A stretch of DNA of 64,000 nucleotides from NCBI GenBank assembly GCA_001566295.1, contig KQ964246.1:3534001-3598000 (forward strand), written 5' to 3'. The notes beneath the pieces are model-generated. The model searched no databases, was not told the DNA's origin, and was given only the letters and a program-made list of their open reading frames with translations. Below are positions 32,317-45,100 of this stretch, one piece after another. The stretch's first letter is position 1. The number at the start of each line of letters is the position of its first letter. The DNA is from Microdochium bolleyi. Its lineage: Eukaryota > Ascomycota > Sordariomycetes > Xylariales > Microdochiaceae. A program made the translations under genes and the position numbers.

Positions 32317-35156
32317 ATGGAGAGGCCATCGGTTAAGCGCAGGCGGACCGGGGACTCGACCTCCGACAAGCCATGCCCCCATTGTGGCCGCACCTTCAGG
32401 CGGCTCGAGCACCTCGAGAGGCATGTCCGAATTCGTAAGTCCGGTTGCAATCTGAGGCCCTGGAATGCTAGGTGGACACACTGTGCTGACGGCGAGGTAT
32501 ACGCCCAGATACCAAGGAGAAGCCCTTTGTCTGCCAGTGCGGTGCTGCCTTTACCCGGCGCGACCTCCTGACCCGGCACCAGAAGCTGTCCAGCCAATCT
32601 GGCACAAAGTCGGCACGACACCGAACTGCCTCAGCCCCCACGCAGAGTTATGTCCCTGACACGTCCGGGTCCGATGTTGCTGCTGCCGAGACGGCCGCCG
32701 CAGCCTCGCTTTCCGGGATGAGCATGAACGCCTGGACTCATCCTGTGCCGCTGCAACACCGGCCGCAGCATGTCAATCCCTTTCAGTCCTTAGAACCCGC
32801 ACTCCCGCCACAGCAGGACTTGCAACAGCCACTGCCACAGTCCTTGCTGGCTCATGACTTCTACGATGGTAGTACGCCCCCCTATCGGAAGGCACTTATC
32901 CGTGGCTGGTTGCTGACGATCCGCAGGCCAAGACGTTGCTGGATTTGATCACTTTCGGGAGTTTGCAAACTTCATCGACGGTGTCGGGTTGCCTGCGGAA
33001 TGGAGTCCATACTTTCAGGGACCAGACTTTGGCGAAGAGATGCTTGATAGCCAGCCACAGCCCACGACTGGAACATCCACCCCCGGAGGACGCAATGGGC
33101 GTCCAGGGACCCCGTTCGGATGCTGGCTTCCAACTGTCCCAGGCGGCAGCAAGATAGCTGAGCCTTATAGCGACACAAGTAAGCTATCATCCCTAAGGCG
33201 GAGATGCTCAAGGCCTCAAAGTGATTATCAAAATGAACCTTCTCTAACGGTTTGTAGGACTTCGCGGGGAGGACAAAGGCCTCCACCCCCTGCGAGTTAA
33301 TGACGAGCAACGCTCGTTCATACAATTACAGCTGGAAGCCTTCCGAGACGTCCTCGCCCTAGACTTTCAGCTTCCTTCCAGGCATGCGCTCACAAGATAC
33401 GTGATATCTTACTTTCAGGGCTGGCATTTACATATGCCATTTCTTCACCAGCCAACTTGGAGGATATCGAAATGTCCCGTTGAACTTGTCCTCGCCGTCG
33501 CCACGGTCGGGGCTCAGTACTGCTTTGAGCACCGAGTCTCAGAGAAGCTCTTTTACGCCGCCAAGGCTGTGCTGTCGAAGCGCCTTGAATGTGACAAAGC
33601 TTCTTTCGGCGCCCAGACGAGCTCTTTCCTATTGTCCAGTCGACGGCCCCAGTTGAACCTGACTTCTACAGCAAGCGCCGACTCAGAACATGCTCCGGAT
33701 GGCCGCAGCAACTGGACGCCTATCAACGCCGTGAGTACACTTGTCATACTCATGGGTTATGCGACGTGGGAGATCAAGGGTGCATTGCTGGCGGAAGCCT
33801 TCTCCCTGCAAACCCTGCTCGTCCATGTGCTGAGGGACATTGGCCTGCATGAGGACGAGGAATCGACGGCTTTGCCAACCTCCAATCTTGCCGATCCTGC
33901 CAGCCTTCACACGGCATGGCTGACTTGGGCTGTCCAGGAGTCGGCGAGGCGGTCGAAGCTGATTGCCTTCACATTTCTACATATTCACAGTGTTGCATAC
34001 AATGTCTATCCTGTCTTGAGATCGAACGAAGTCAACCTTCGACTTCCGTGTGCGACAGGTGAGTGGAAAGCCCAGACTGCAGAGCAGTGGCACGCGGCTC
34101 GAAGTCAGGCAGGGAAGGAGCAGCTCAACTTCCAAACGGCCCTCTCTTCATTACTACGGTCTTCAGATGATGGTTCCGCCCCTTTGAGCCCGATCCCAAC
34201 ACCACTGGGGAACTACGTCCTCTTGCACTGCTTGCTACAGAGGCTGCACATCGTGCGGGACCTGTCCCTGCCCATCATGGACCAGACCGCGTCGCTACCC
34301 GCCGAAGAGGTCGCGAAGCTCGAGTTAGTCTGACCCCTTTACTTTCGACTCATCACGTTTTCCTTCCCAGAAAGCTAACCAAGACTGGCTTATTAGACGA
34401 GCTCTGCGTCTGTGGACCTCGGGCTGGCAGCAGGCACCTGAGTCGTCTCTCGACCCCAATAATGAGAATGGTCCCATCCCGTTCACGTCGAGCTCGCTCT
34501 TGGGCCTAGCATACGTCCGCATCTACCTCAATCTGGGCCCTTATCGGTTTCTGGAGTCCCGCGATCCCGCTCGCATTGCGAAGGCTCTCAGTCGGTCCCC
34601 AAGGGTTGAGCGCAGTGATGGCCTGATCTCGGCGCTTCTGTACTCAGCCCACGCTCTGAGTATTCCCGTCAGGCTCGGGCTGGAGCGAGTGGCACGAAGC
34701 CAGGCCTTCTTCTGGTCTGTCAGACATTCCTTGTCTGGCTTGGAGTGCGCAGTGCTCCTTAGCAAGTGGCTCTTCTCACTTGAGTCTAACGTTGACGGAG
34801 CGATAAATAACCTCAGTGGTAGGTAAAGAACTCCCCTGCCTGCTACCACAGATGACATACTCATTCAGTTGACACCACCAATAGACAGCGAAGACCGAAT
34901 TCTACACTGGGTCCGGTACATAGTCGACGAGGCCTGTGCAGTCGTTGATTTTGAAGAGGACAATGGCCCCGAACACCACTCAGCTGCATCTCAGCAAAAC
35001 CCTCACCGCGCCAGCCCGTCGCACCTCGCGCTCTCGGTGCTGCGAATCTGGGCGCACTTCTTCAAGGGCAATACTCAGTGGCCATTCATCAACATGATCG
35101 GCAAGAGCCTGCAGCTGTACCGGGACATGCTGCTTCCGAGGTCAAGGGTCTCATGA
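32317..35156 (+). CDS. C2H2 zinc-finger transcription factor, ADR1/AmdX-like
   Basis: Nuclear transcription factor with two N-terminal C2H2 fingers and a fungal-specific transcription factor domain (PF04082 type). There are six exons: 32317-32434, 32509-32868, 32927-33178, 33258-34323, 34397-34818 and 34885-35156, giving 829 residues. The ATG is in a strong context (CCAACCATGG). Finger 1 is C20-C23...H36-H40 (TFRRLEHLERH) and finger 2 is C48-C50...H63 (AFTRRDLLTRH). The helix of finger 2 nearly matches that of yeast Adr1 as I know it, and AmdX of Aspergillus, which regulates the amdS acetamidase, has similar fingers. Finger 2 has only one residue between its cysteines and Ser instead of His at the usual last ligand. 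A basic KRRR (7-10) precedes the fingers, and a Gln/Pro-rich segment follows. The large C-terminal domain includes YFQGWHLHMPFLHQPTW, the usual start of the fungal_trans region. Confidence 0.9.
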
Positions 35157-38100
35157 AAGGACGGGGCGAAGCCTGCATCGTAACCAACTTGCAACACCCT
35201 GCGGGATCTTGCCGGTGCGATGGCGCAATCATGATAATGCGCAGGAGCAGCACACAGGTGTCCAGAGCGAGCTGCAATACGTGAGAGAAACAGCCCAACT
35301 GGACCCATTTTCGAGCCCACGCAACTGCCTCGATCTGGGTTCTCGGGAAGAATTCCCGACTGCGTTGCAATGCGCCACAGGACCGACAATCATACCTTAG
35401 CGCCATCGCATGATGCATGGCAACCAAGATGCACACGGGTTGTCTTACTCACTGCAGAAACTCGAGCAAATATCACCACGTTCTGCGTACCTCAACGTAC
35501 TAATGGTGCGGCTTCAGCACAACGCACGATTGCGGAAAGAGGAAGAAAAAAGAAAGCTCCCACCAGACGTATGTGTTGATTGCACACTGTTCTTGCGTCG
35601 AGCATGTTGTCTCATCGTTGCCGCTTTTCACGTGCATGACGCACAAGTCCCGAAGACCAACCCACAGAGAAGAAGAAAAAGAAAAAAAAAGGGGATACAA
35701 GCAGCTTACTGCATGGCTGCTGGAGGGCCACGGCATGAACGCCACGCATGATGCGAGCCGGGTGTGCATGCACGTTCGACGTGCAATGCAGCTGTCGTTC
35801 CATTTTGGAGAACGTCGAGGGGTCGGGGATGCACGACGGTGCAGTGTGTTGCACGTCAAAGCTGCATGAGACAAGGAATGGCTTTCTCTCAGCTTCCAGT
35901 AGCGTAGCAGGGGCGGAGAGAGTGTCATTGAGGGCACACACGCCTAGAAGCACCACTGGGTGTGGCACGCTTGGTACTTCTTTCCCTGGAGATGGTGGGT
36001 TGTGTCAGATCGATCACGAATGCGGTGGTGTGCCTGTTACTGAATGGCGAAGGGGATTGACAAGATGATGCTTCTGTCGCCTTTGTCATATCCTTTGTGG
36101 TATGTATCCTCTTCGGTCTCGGGCTTGCTCCTCAATGATGACTGTATCTTACGGGCTTCGACCAGTTGTCGCATTCGTCCTTGATATGTACTGCTTTGGA
36201 CCCGAGGGTTCGGTGAGCCCCTGTTACACGAGCTACACGTTTTGGTAGTGAACTCAATCTGCGCGGCTGACAGGCCGCCGAGGCGAGTAGTGATGAATCG
36301 GACGGACCAATCGTATGAGCAAGCCGAGCCGATGCTACACCCTCTGCTGCATGGTGGTGTTCACGGGGATTCTCCGACGAAAAATCATCGCGATCGTCGA
36401 TACTCTGATTGCCAAAGGTCATGCATGATAGGGCGCTCGAGTTGCCTTCATAAGCCGAGCAATGTCATCCGTGAATGCTCCAAGGCTGGAAAGCCTGTTG
36501 GGTGCCCTCTTTGGAAGTTCAGGGTCTTGTCAGCACGACAGGCAGGATTTTGCCTGGGATGTAAGCATGGTTTGTGGGAAGACTGTCCAACTGAGTGTCA
36601 CGGTGCAGCCATTGTCGTCCGCCATCACAGCTCGGATGCAGCGGCATCTGCACCGAAAACATTCGTACTCGTCAGCATCAGTCCTGTGGCTGCACTGCAA
36701 CCACTGTAGTGCTTTTGTTCCGAATTGACCAGGAATCACCACGTCGGTTTGGCGGCAGCCCTCGTGAAGGGTGCAAACCTGATGTGAGCGTCGAGTTTTG
36801 ACATGCGGCAGAATGATTCGTGATGTGACGCACCTTGCAGCCTACAAATGTGGCATCCTTGAGGCACTGAGTCACGGCTGCACACCATCGCCCGGAAGGG
36901 TTGTGATGTTGCGATCTTGATGATGGCGGACGGTGCCATTCGCACGGTAGACGGAGGCTCCAGTGTACGGAAGCCGAGACGCCAGATATAACCAGTGTCG
37001 AGTCCGATATGGCTCGTTCGGCTTCGTGACAAGTCGCTAGCGAGTCCTGAGGCGCTCAACAGTTCTTCGTGCGGTACTGATCGAAGGTCCAAGGGAAGTG
37101 CCTGAGTCCCGTGACCAAGTCTTTATGCGAGATCCCGTCCCGTAAGCCAGGTCAGGCATGGATCGGAAGGCCGACGGAGGCGATCCGCTGCCAACATCGC
37201 AAGTTTCGTCTCCAGATCGGTGCAAGGCGGCTCCAAAAAGGACAAAAGTGAGTGGTAGCACCTGGCTGAAGGTTCGAGCACGCAGGCCGAAGTCCATCGC
37301 CTCCAGGGTCTTGGAGTCCAGAGGCAAGGGCACGACTTCACTGTGCGCCGCACGCAGTAGCGAGGGCTGTGGGGTGCTGTTTGGGGTGTGCAACTACACA
37401 GGCCAGGGTTGAGCACCCGTCGTCCTCGAGCAGCTTGCAACCATGATCGTGCATGAAGCAGATGCAGGTCCATGGGAATGCGGAAAAGCGCCAGCCACAG
37501 GATGGAGAGCTGTCAAGGGTCGGCAGTAGTGTGCCCGTCGGTGCTCCTTGACTCGACGCTAGCGCCCGCCAAAAAAGTCCCTTTGCGAACCTCGACATGC
37601 TGCACCATCCTGCGACGTCCTCCGTCCTCCATGGCATCCAAGCCTCGACCCACAGGATATGCAGCGTGGCGTGGTAGTGGCCGTCAGCACGCCAGCCTCT
37701 CCTGCTGCTCCATGATCCGTGGATCCGAAAACGATCCGGGCGAGGGAAAATCCGGAGTCTGATGGCGTGGCGAGGACCAACGTACCGTACCAGCCGTCAG
37801 CACAGGGCTCCATGTCGTCCGACCTCTTTCTGGCGGCGCCCGACGGGTTCGGTGCTGGCTGTGCAGCACGCGTCCTTGGCCAAGGTCTAAGCAACTACCG
37901 AACAGGGTGGTCGTCCTGTCTGGACGCATGGATATGTGCTGCTTGGCTAGGCATGCGCTGTGGCTCTGCCCAGCTCGCCCAGGCGAGCTTGAGAGTGTGG
38001 AGGATGGCAAGATGGCAGGATGGCAGGATGGTAGCAAGACAGGCACCGCCGCTAGCAGCGCTAGACAGCGCATATGCAAGTAATTCCGCGTTGCTCCCCT

Positions 38101-40405
38101 GCTAATGGGCGGCCTTTGGGCGTTGTTCGTGGTCAGGGTGCCGAGCAGCTGTATGTTGGTGGCGCAGCAAGCACTCGAGCTTCATGAGGAGATGGAGTTG
38201 GTCTGTGACGAGGAAGGCAGGGCCACTGGGGCAGGAAGCGGCTTGACAGTGCAACCTGCAAACTCTCACAAGCTAGGTCTAGTTGCTGCACCCGTAGCCC
38301 ACGACAGAAACCTGTTCCGTCATCTCATCATCCTGGGCTGTGGCGTCTGACAGGAACAGCCTGGTCAGATGGCACGCCCGCTTGGAGCCGACCATATCGA
38401 CTTTCCCCCGCCTTATCAAGGGTACATACGATGATGGCTGACAGGCCGGAGCATCATCAGTGCTGGCGTTCGCCAAGGCTGTGCGCCCGGGTCGACAAGC
38501 GCAATCGAGCAACTGACACCACCAACCTAGTCGGGCGCCCGTGTCGATCGACTGCCTCCCAGTCCAGATCTACAAGCCTGCTCCTCCTGCCTTAACGACA
38601 CCTGGCGCATGCATTGTGCGCACGCGACTTGGAGCCCTGTCCAAGGCTCGACTTCGGCATCGCCGCCCTCCCACCAGAGCTCCAGCACGGCGCAACCACA
38701 ACCACAACCGCAACCGGTCCCTCACAGCATCACCACGCTGGATACGTCACATCATCGTTCCTGATGCCATGCCCACTTGCAATGACCTCCTCCATCATCG
38801 TGCTGGGCCCCCACTACCCTCGCACCTTGGCTGTCCACACTTTCCCCTCACGCCGCAGCCATCCCCGTCTGCGCCAGCCCCATCCGTGGCGTGTGTTACG
38901 GGAGGGGCTCTTCTGTACGAAGATGGAGCATCCTCGTCGCTGCTTGACGTCTCCTACGTCTCGTCCCACCCCGGCTGCGACTGCGCAAGGTCCCAGCGTC
39001 AACGAGCAAGGACAGGACCAACAAGAATCGAGAGAGCAGAGCACACCCTGTATGCGCACGTGTGTGGAACCTGCCCCTCCCCTCCCGTAGGCAGAGACTT
39101 CAGAAAACCTTTCCCACTCGCTCGCTCTTGTACATGGCCTCGTCACTCGCACCATTGTCCGTCTCGCGCACGAGCTAATGCCACACATCGTGCCGTTGCC
39201 GACGATATATGATCCGCATATCCCTGCATCACGCTGCAGGACGGACGGGGGACCGCCCGCGGCACGAGTCCTACGTAACAGCAACCGAAAGGGGTGGCGG
39301 GAACAAAGGCAGCGGGAACAGAAAAAGCAGTGATCATCGACTTCATCTGCCGATAGTCTTCTCCAGTACGTCACATTCGGGTTTTATTCTATGCCCTCTT
39401 GACGCGGATTTGGCCATCCGGCATATTTCCGTAACCACCTGTGGGCGCGCGGTTCCTGTCGACAGGGACGTCCGTCAAAACGATGCCGGCATCCCACGCA
39501 GACCTCTGGCACACACGACTCATTGACGCCTGACATATATTGATTCCATCGTAACCTGTGGCAATACGACGACATCAGACATGCGTCTTGGAGGCCGTGC
39601 ATACGCAGACATGCCACCAGCCTGCGGCACGACGGCTTGCGGATGTACCCCTCATCTCTCCTGACAAAGTTCAGTAAGAAAAGAAACTGGCTCTGCTGCA
39701 AAGCACCCGACCTGCGCAACAATGCTATTGTCATCACTCCCTCCTGCATGGGCGCCCCCACCCAAAGAGTCACTGAAAAGTACCCTCCTCTTATCATGAT
39801 GGGCAAACAACCTGCATGCGCTCCGCAGCTTCTCCGACGCTGTCAAAAAGAGATTCCATATGCCTCTTTTCTGACGTCCCCGCACTGATCGACCCCCACC
39901 TTGGCGGCACAGCCATACCCGGAACAGAAATGCTTTCGCTGAATGTTCACTGGCCAGATGAGTTTAGGAGGGCTGTCATGCCAAATTCATGTGCGGGCCA
40001 TACGTTGGTCTCCATCGGACAACCACTGGATGGATGACATGATAACAAATCAATTCGCTTTTTTGCTGGTCGTGAAAATTAAGTACTCAAACACATGCGG
40101 CTCAATAGAGCCCTCTTCTGAACGGACAGGGAGATTCTGTCTCCTCTCCACTCTCTTCCGGCGCCGATCTCTTCATTTTCTCATCTATTCGTGCCAAGGA
40201 GGCTTTCTTCGTGCCTTCGCTCGTGTCGGTTCTTCCAAGCAAGGATGAGCCAGATGGTGGATCCCGTCGTTCGGATGGGGATGTGTTGTCCACCAGTCAT
40301 CCATGCGCTAATAGCACCAGAGGCTGGAGCGGCTATTACTGCTCCTGCCGGACGCACGCCTCAAAACGAAGGCGGTGATTTCGCGTCCTTTCCAGAGATA
40401 ACGAC
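35157..40405. other. 5.2 kb region without supported genes
   Basis: Open frames are short and without domains. Base composition looks like the other intergenic parts and not like AT-rich RIP-mutated DNA. It contains a 9-base tandem repeat at 38002-38032. Part of the right end is the GT2 3' flank, possibly including a last GT2 exon. Confidence 0.5.
38002..38032. repeat. Imperfect tandem repeat, unit GATGGCAGG
   Basis: About 3.5 copies of the 9-mer, with one base change in the first copy. It is in intergenic DNA. Confidence 0.8.
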
Positions 40406-42134
40406 TCACGGGAGGCCCGCGACAGTCGCAATCTGTGGCATCTCGTTGAGCACAAGCTCTGGCTTCTCTGCCAGGACTGTCTGAGTGTTGCGCATGCGGA
40501 AGCCAATCATGCGATCGGAGTCCTCGAAGCGCGGCAACGGGGTGGTGATGCTGTCGCTGCGTCCAGGGCGGGGCGACATGCGGAGTGCGTCGTTTACATC
40601 ACCATCGGGACGGCTGCCCCACGACGTCTGCAAGCGCAAATCAAGATGGTTAGGCCTTCAGCCGCGTTTTCGCTTGAGGTTGTGGAGACTTACCATGTTC
40701 AGTGTGAAGAGCGCCCACAGCTTGATGAGGCCGTGGAACCATCCGAAGACGATGGACAGAGGCAGGTAGACAATGTCCCTGGGGTCCCGACGGAAAAGGC
40801 CGACGAGTTTGATCACCTTCGTGAAAGCGAACATGAAGATAACCTGAGCCCAGAACAGGCGCTGGCGAGTCTCGGCCTCCCAACCCTCAGTGCCCCACCA
40901 TAGTGTGGCCAAGAGAAGCGGGTCGACGACAAAGGCGAGCGAAGTGAAGGTCGCGATGTGGAGCGCATAGGTGCACCAGGGCTGCTGACTGCAGGGGGGA
41001 CATGGCACGTTAGCGCTCCATGAACCCTAGTAATAGCTGACGTTGGCCGGCGGCGGGGAGGAGGGGGGGTATGCCCCAGTTTTACACTTACCGAATCACG
41101 TAGCGCTCACGAACAAGGCTCGTCCAGTTGCTGCGCCAGTTGCTGCGAGCCCAGCGTGAGCACTGGTAGAGGAACTTGACGCCGTTCTCCAGGGTCGTCT
41201 CAATCTCGCACTCGGGCTCGTACTGAATCCAGGTCTTCCACTGGTGGCTGACGAGCCAGCGAGTCACGAAGTTGTCATCATCGGCGTTGAGGATGTACTG
41301 GCGCCAGCGCTCTGTCTTGAAGCCCTCGAGGAAGGCCTCACTGGACAGGATCTTGGAGCGATAAGCGCCAGTTCGGCCGGACATGCACGACGTACCGCCG
41401 TCCATGTTGTGAGTGGCCGAAATCTCGAAGTTTCTGCGTTCAATGTACGCTGCGCCAAGCCAGTTGAAGATCTTGGTCTGCCAGTCACCGTCAGGTTCCC
41501 GGCGAACGCGCTGGCATGTGCCAACGCCTCCAATCGCAGGGTCCTCGAACGGAGCCAGAATCCACGGGATCAGCGTAGAGGGCCAAGTGACATCGTCGTC
41601 GGCCATGATGGTGATCGCGGTGCGGACGCGGGGAAGCGCTTCGCACACCTGCAGCCGCTTGTTGGCGATGGGTGTCCAGAAAACGCGGATGCGGATCGAA
41701 GGCAGTGTCTTGGCGAACTTCTCGAGGGCCTCGAACTTGTCCCTGGTCGTGACTAGGAGCAGCTCGTGCGGCTGACATGCCAGGATGCTCTCGAGCGACG
41801 GGCGGAGCTCTTCGAAGACATTGTGAATTGTCGGGATGATGACGGTCACGTCGTCGGCAGTGAATGTGGGCTTGGCTGGGATCGGCTTGGACTTGTAGAA
41901 CCAGTGGCTGAAGGTGTGCACGATGAGGCGGAGGTACCGATGAACCCTGAGTGAGAACACTGTGAGTGACACGTGAAAAAGATTGGGGGGAAGACCCCGG
42001 GAAAACTGTAAGTAGCATGCAAAGCAGCCATGAACTTACCAGAGGACAATGAAAGCAAAAAGCCAGAATCTGGGAGACGAGAGGAACGCGAATTGGGGGC
42101 GCAGATGCGCCAATGGCACGAATATCGTGTCCAT
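40406..42134 (-). CDS. Processive GT2 polysaccharide synthase (fungal GT2/Cps1 type)
   Basis: Membrane glycosyltransferase of family GT2, of the hyaluronan/chitin-synthase-like class. Homologues in Zymoseptoria and Fusarium are known to be needed for hyphal growth on solid surfaces and for virulence on plants. There are four exons: 42134-42040, 41946-41092, 40988-40694 and 40627-40406 (introns of 93, 103 and 66 bases), giving 488 residues. The start MDTIFVPLAHL leads into the first transmembrane helix, rebuilt across intron 1 (FIVLW/VHRYLRLIV). Catalytic motifs visible are DDVTVIIPT, MADDDV, GGTSCMSGRTGAYR, the acceptor-site NADDDNF and the QxxRW motif (QCSRWARSNWR). Two or three C-terminal membrane helices follow (FTSLAFVVDPLLLATLWW; WAQVIFMFAFTKVIKLV). 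The stop at 40406 overlaps a perfect GTGAGT donor, so another terminal exon is possible. The sugar transferred is unknown. Confidence 0.92.
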
Positions 42135-45100
42135 GTCTGCGGTGGCGTCCGAGGCGAGGTGCAGGTGCAGGTGACAGTACCAGGCCGATGGTGGTTGTGT
42201 GCGATTGCCGCTCTCCCGTGCTGAGGTGGAGGGAGGGTGTGGTTGCGTTGTGGAGTCGCGGCTAAGCCTGCTGCAGAAATCCAGGCGTGCTGCGGCGGTC
42301 TTGAATCCCTTGTGGGGTGTTCTCCGAGGGTCGGTTGCTGGGCGAATTTGGCGCTGCGGACCACGTGCTGATCACTTGGTGAGGTGAGGTGAGATGAGGC
42401 GCGGTCGGCACAAATCTGCAATGCTGCAAGGTTTTTGCGGCTCGAGAGTCGTAGAAGCGTCCTGTGCCGGTGCTGTCGCTTCGCAGCAGGATGGGCGAGT
42501 TGCAGCCTTTTGAGCGAACTCGGAAGGCTTGGTTGGGGTGGGTGCGTCGTAAGAACGATGGGGCAATTCTGCTGTATCTCAAGCAGATCTGCAGAGATGA
42601 CAGTTTGGGCGGAAATAGACAGGCAGCCAACAACGCCGGACCTTGCAGGACAGAAACCTGAAGCTGAAAAACAAATCCAGGAAACGTGGAGAAGGAACAA
42701 GAAAACCCCGAGCCGCTCAAGGGCTACAAAGGAGCAAACAGACGTGAAGGAGAAACCCCGAGGCAGTCGGTTCCGAGGAGGCCAGAACAATGAGGAGAAG
42801 AAGGATGAGCTGGAACTGGAAGAGAGAACCGAAAGGACAAATGGCCGGCGTAATGCGATGCAGCAGAAAATGTCCTCCGCAGTGGCAGCTTGAGCAGTCC
42901 CACCGAGCGAGCGATCAGGATGGAGAGAGGTTGTTTGGCCTGGTTCCTTCCTGGTGTGGGTACGCGCGCAAGCCACTAGATAGCCGTAAGCACCAAAGGT
43001 GAAGGCACACTGCGAACCAGGTCTACACACGACTGAGCAACCACGCAGAAGAGCCAGCGCGAGGCATTGAAGAGGCAGAGTGAACCACAATGCGGGAGGA
43101 GAGCAGGCGAGGGTGGCGGATAGTTATAAACTCTGGGCCGGAGCTGCCCCGAACAGAAAAAATAACACCACGTCGACAATGAGGTCAGTCCTGTGGTCGA
43201 GGCCTGCACGACGGACAAGGATAGCAACAGGTGGGCAGATGGAGGGAGGGGCATCCGCATGGATCCTTGTGTCAACTCCACGGGATAGCATTGCAAGCTG
43301 TCGACATTAATGTACATACGGCAAGTACATTGTCTTGTCTTGCACTTCGGGCTACGTACCACTTCGTGCATGTGCCGACCTGGGTCCTTGGAAGGCCCGG
43401 CTAAACGCCTCGTTGGGGAGATCTCCCACTTGCAGGCTGTCCACTTGACCAGCATCGGTCGAATGGCGTGCCCGGCCCCGAGCTAACGCCCGTCTCGTCC
43501 TCGCCAGCTCCATTATCGATCTCCATGGCCTCAGCTGGAAGTGCGGTGCTCTCAGACACCGACGCCTCTCCAATACTCACGAGGTCATTGTCGAGTGTTT
43601 TTCTTGACTTACAAGCGCATTGTGACTGGCCCGAATGGAGGAAAGAGAGCGAGGACATGGGATCCAGACAGCCCTGCAGACGGCATGCAGCCGGGTGTGT
43701 TGCCGGCTGCAGAATGAGGTACATGCAGTGCCTCAGACGGGGGACACTCTAAGTTTGACCTGAACTGTCTGCAGGCCTTCTCGTCTGAGCGTGCGTGCAT
43801 GTGTTCCCAGTCTTGTACTGTGCGGCATATCACCACACCTGGGCAACCTCGAAAGTGGACTGACAAGGCGGCGCGATTGGCGTAGATCCTGTCAGCAGTT
43901 CATGCTAGCTTGAGCCGCTTGATCACTCAAGATTCCTCCATCACTAGCACAATGGGCAACAGGCAAAGCAGAAGGCGACACGCCCGCTCCATCTTGTTCC
44001 GGCTCCCAGCACGGCCAACAGGTGCTCGCCTCCACCCCGAACCCATGTCGACAGTTACCTTAAGTATAAACGGACTGGTGGGGGAGGCTTGCAGGCCGGC
44101 AGGGGGGTGCTGAAGGAGGGGGCGTGGATGAACAACACGCACAAGGTTCACGCCTCCCCCAAATTCAACTGACACTCCTTGTACCGACGGACGCACAGCT
44201 GATGCTTCAGTGCTGGGCCGGATCGTGCTGGGTCATTTCTTGTCCGCGCTGGAATGGCGAGCTCTCTTAACGGCAAGTTGAGGGTAGAGGGGCAGTGCAG
44301 TCGTGAAGAGGGCCTGTCCTCCGACATGGCAGCCTCACAACCTCATGCCTTAGACAAGAGAACCTTCAGAGGTGGAACAAACAAGGCTCCGCAGGCTGCC
44401 GGACCTGCCACCAAGGTGCAGAGAAACTGGGGCGAGCCTACTGCATATGGTCGGCGCCGCGTGTCTCTGATGCACTGTCCAAGTGCGAGGCTCTTGGGGC
44501 GGAGGCACCTACCATCAATGTTGTGGTCGGTGGCGCCACAAATCTTGCCATCTGTCGATTTTGTAGAAATGGTGATCCGACACGGTGGGGGCATGGTCAC
44601 GTTGCTCGTGTCGAGGCGCTTCGCTGAGTGCGCGCAGAGCCTCGTGATATGGGCGGCGCTTGAGAGACGTTCCAGGGCAAAGGAGCGAAGAGCAATCCTC
44701 GTGGCCGGGCGAATCGAATGGGGAGTTTGGCGTGGTGGAGATTGCGTAGAAAATGAACCCTGATCCCACACGCTTACTTCGGTCCCTGGTCGCACTGGCC
44801 ATCGGTTGATCACTGCTCCTGTTTGACAGCTACGACAGGCTTGCATAATACCAACGGCGCCGAGTCTGTCGGGTAGATCTGGCGATTAAGTACGCGCCAG
44901 GGCTAGTCGAGCAGAGCACTACCTACTGCCTACCCTCAACAGCGCTGTATGAAAATAGTTCTGGAAGCTCGGCTTCAAAGGGATGGCCCAGGCCCTTGTG
45001 TCGACTAGACACTCAAGCCTCCGAAATGTTAAGCAGGTGACCTTGATGTTTCGTCAAGACGAGAGACAGGCAGGACATTTGAGACATGTGGGGAAGTAGC

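Noticed and set aside
37901..38100. Possible repeat-rich element around the GATGGCAGG tandem
   Set aside because: Only a short tandem repeat is present, with no terminal repeats or coding remnants.
41846..43090. 414-codon minus-strand frame overlapping the GT2 5' region
   Set aside because: It runs out of frame through GT2 exon 1 and intron 1, which have clear coding and splice evidence.
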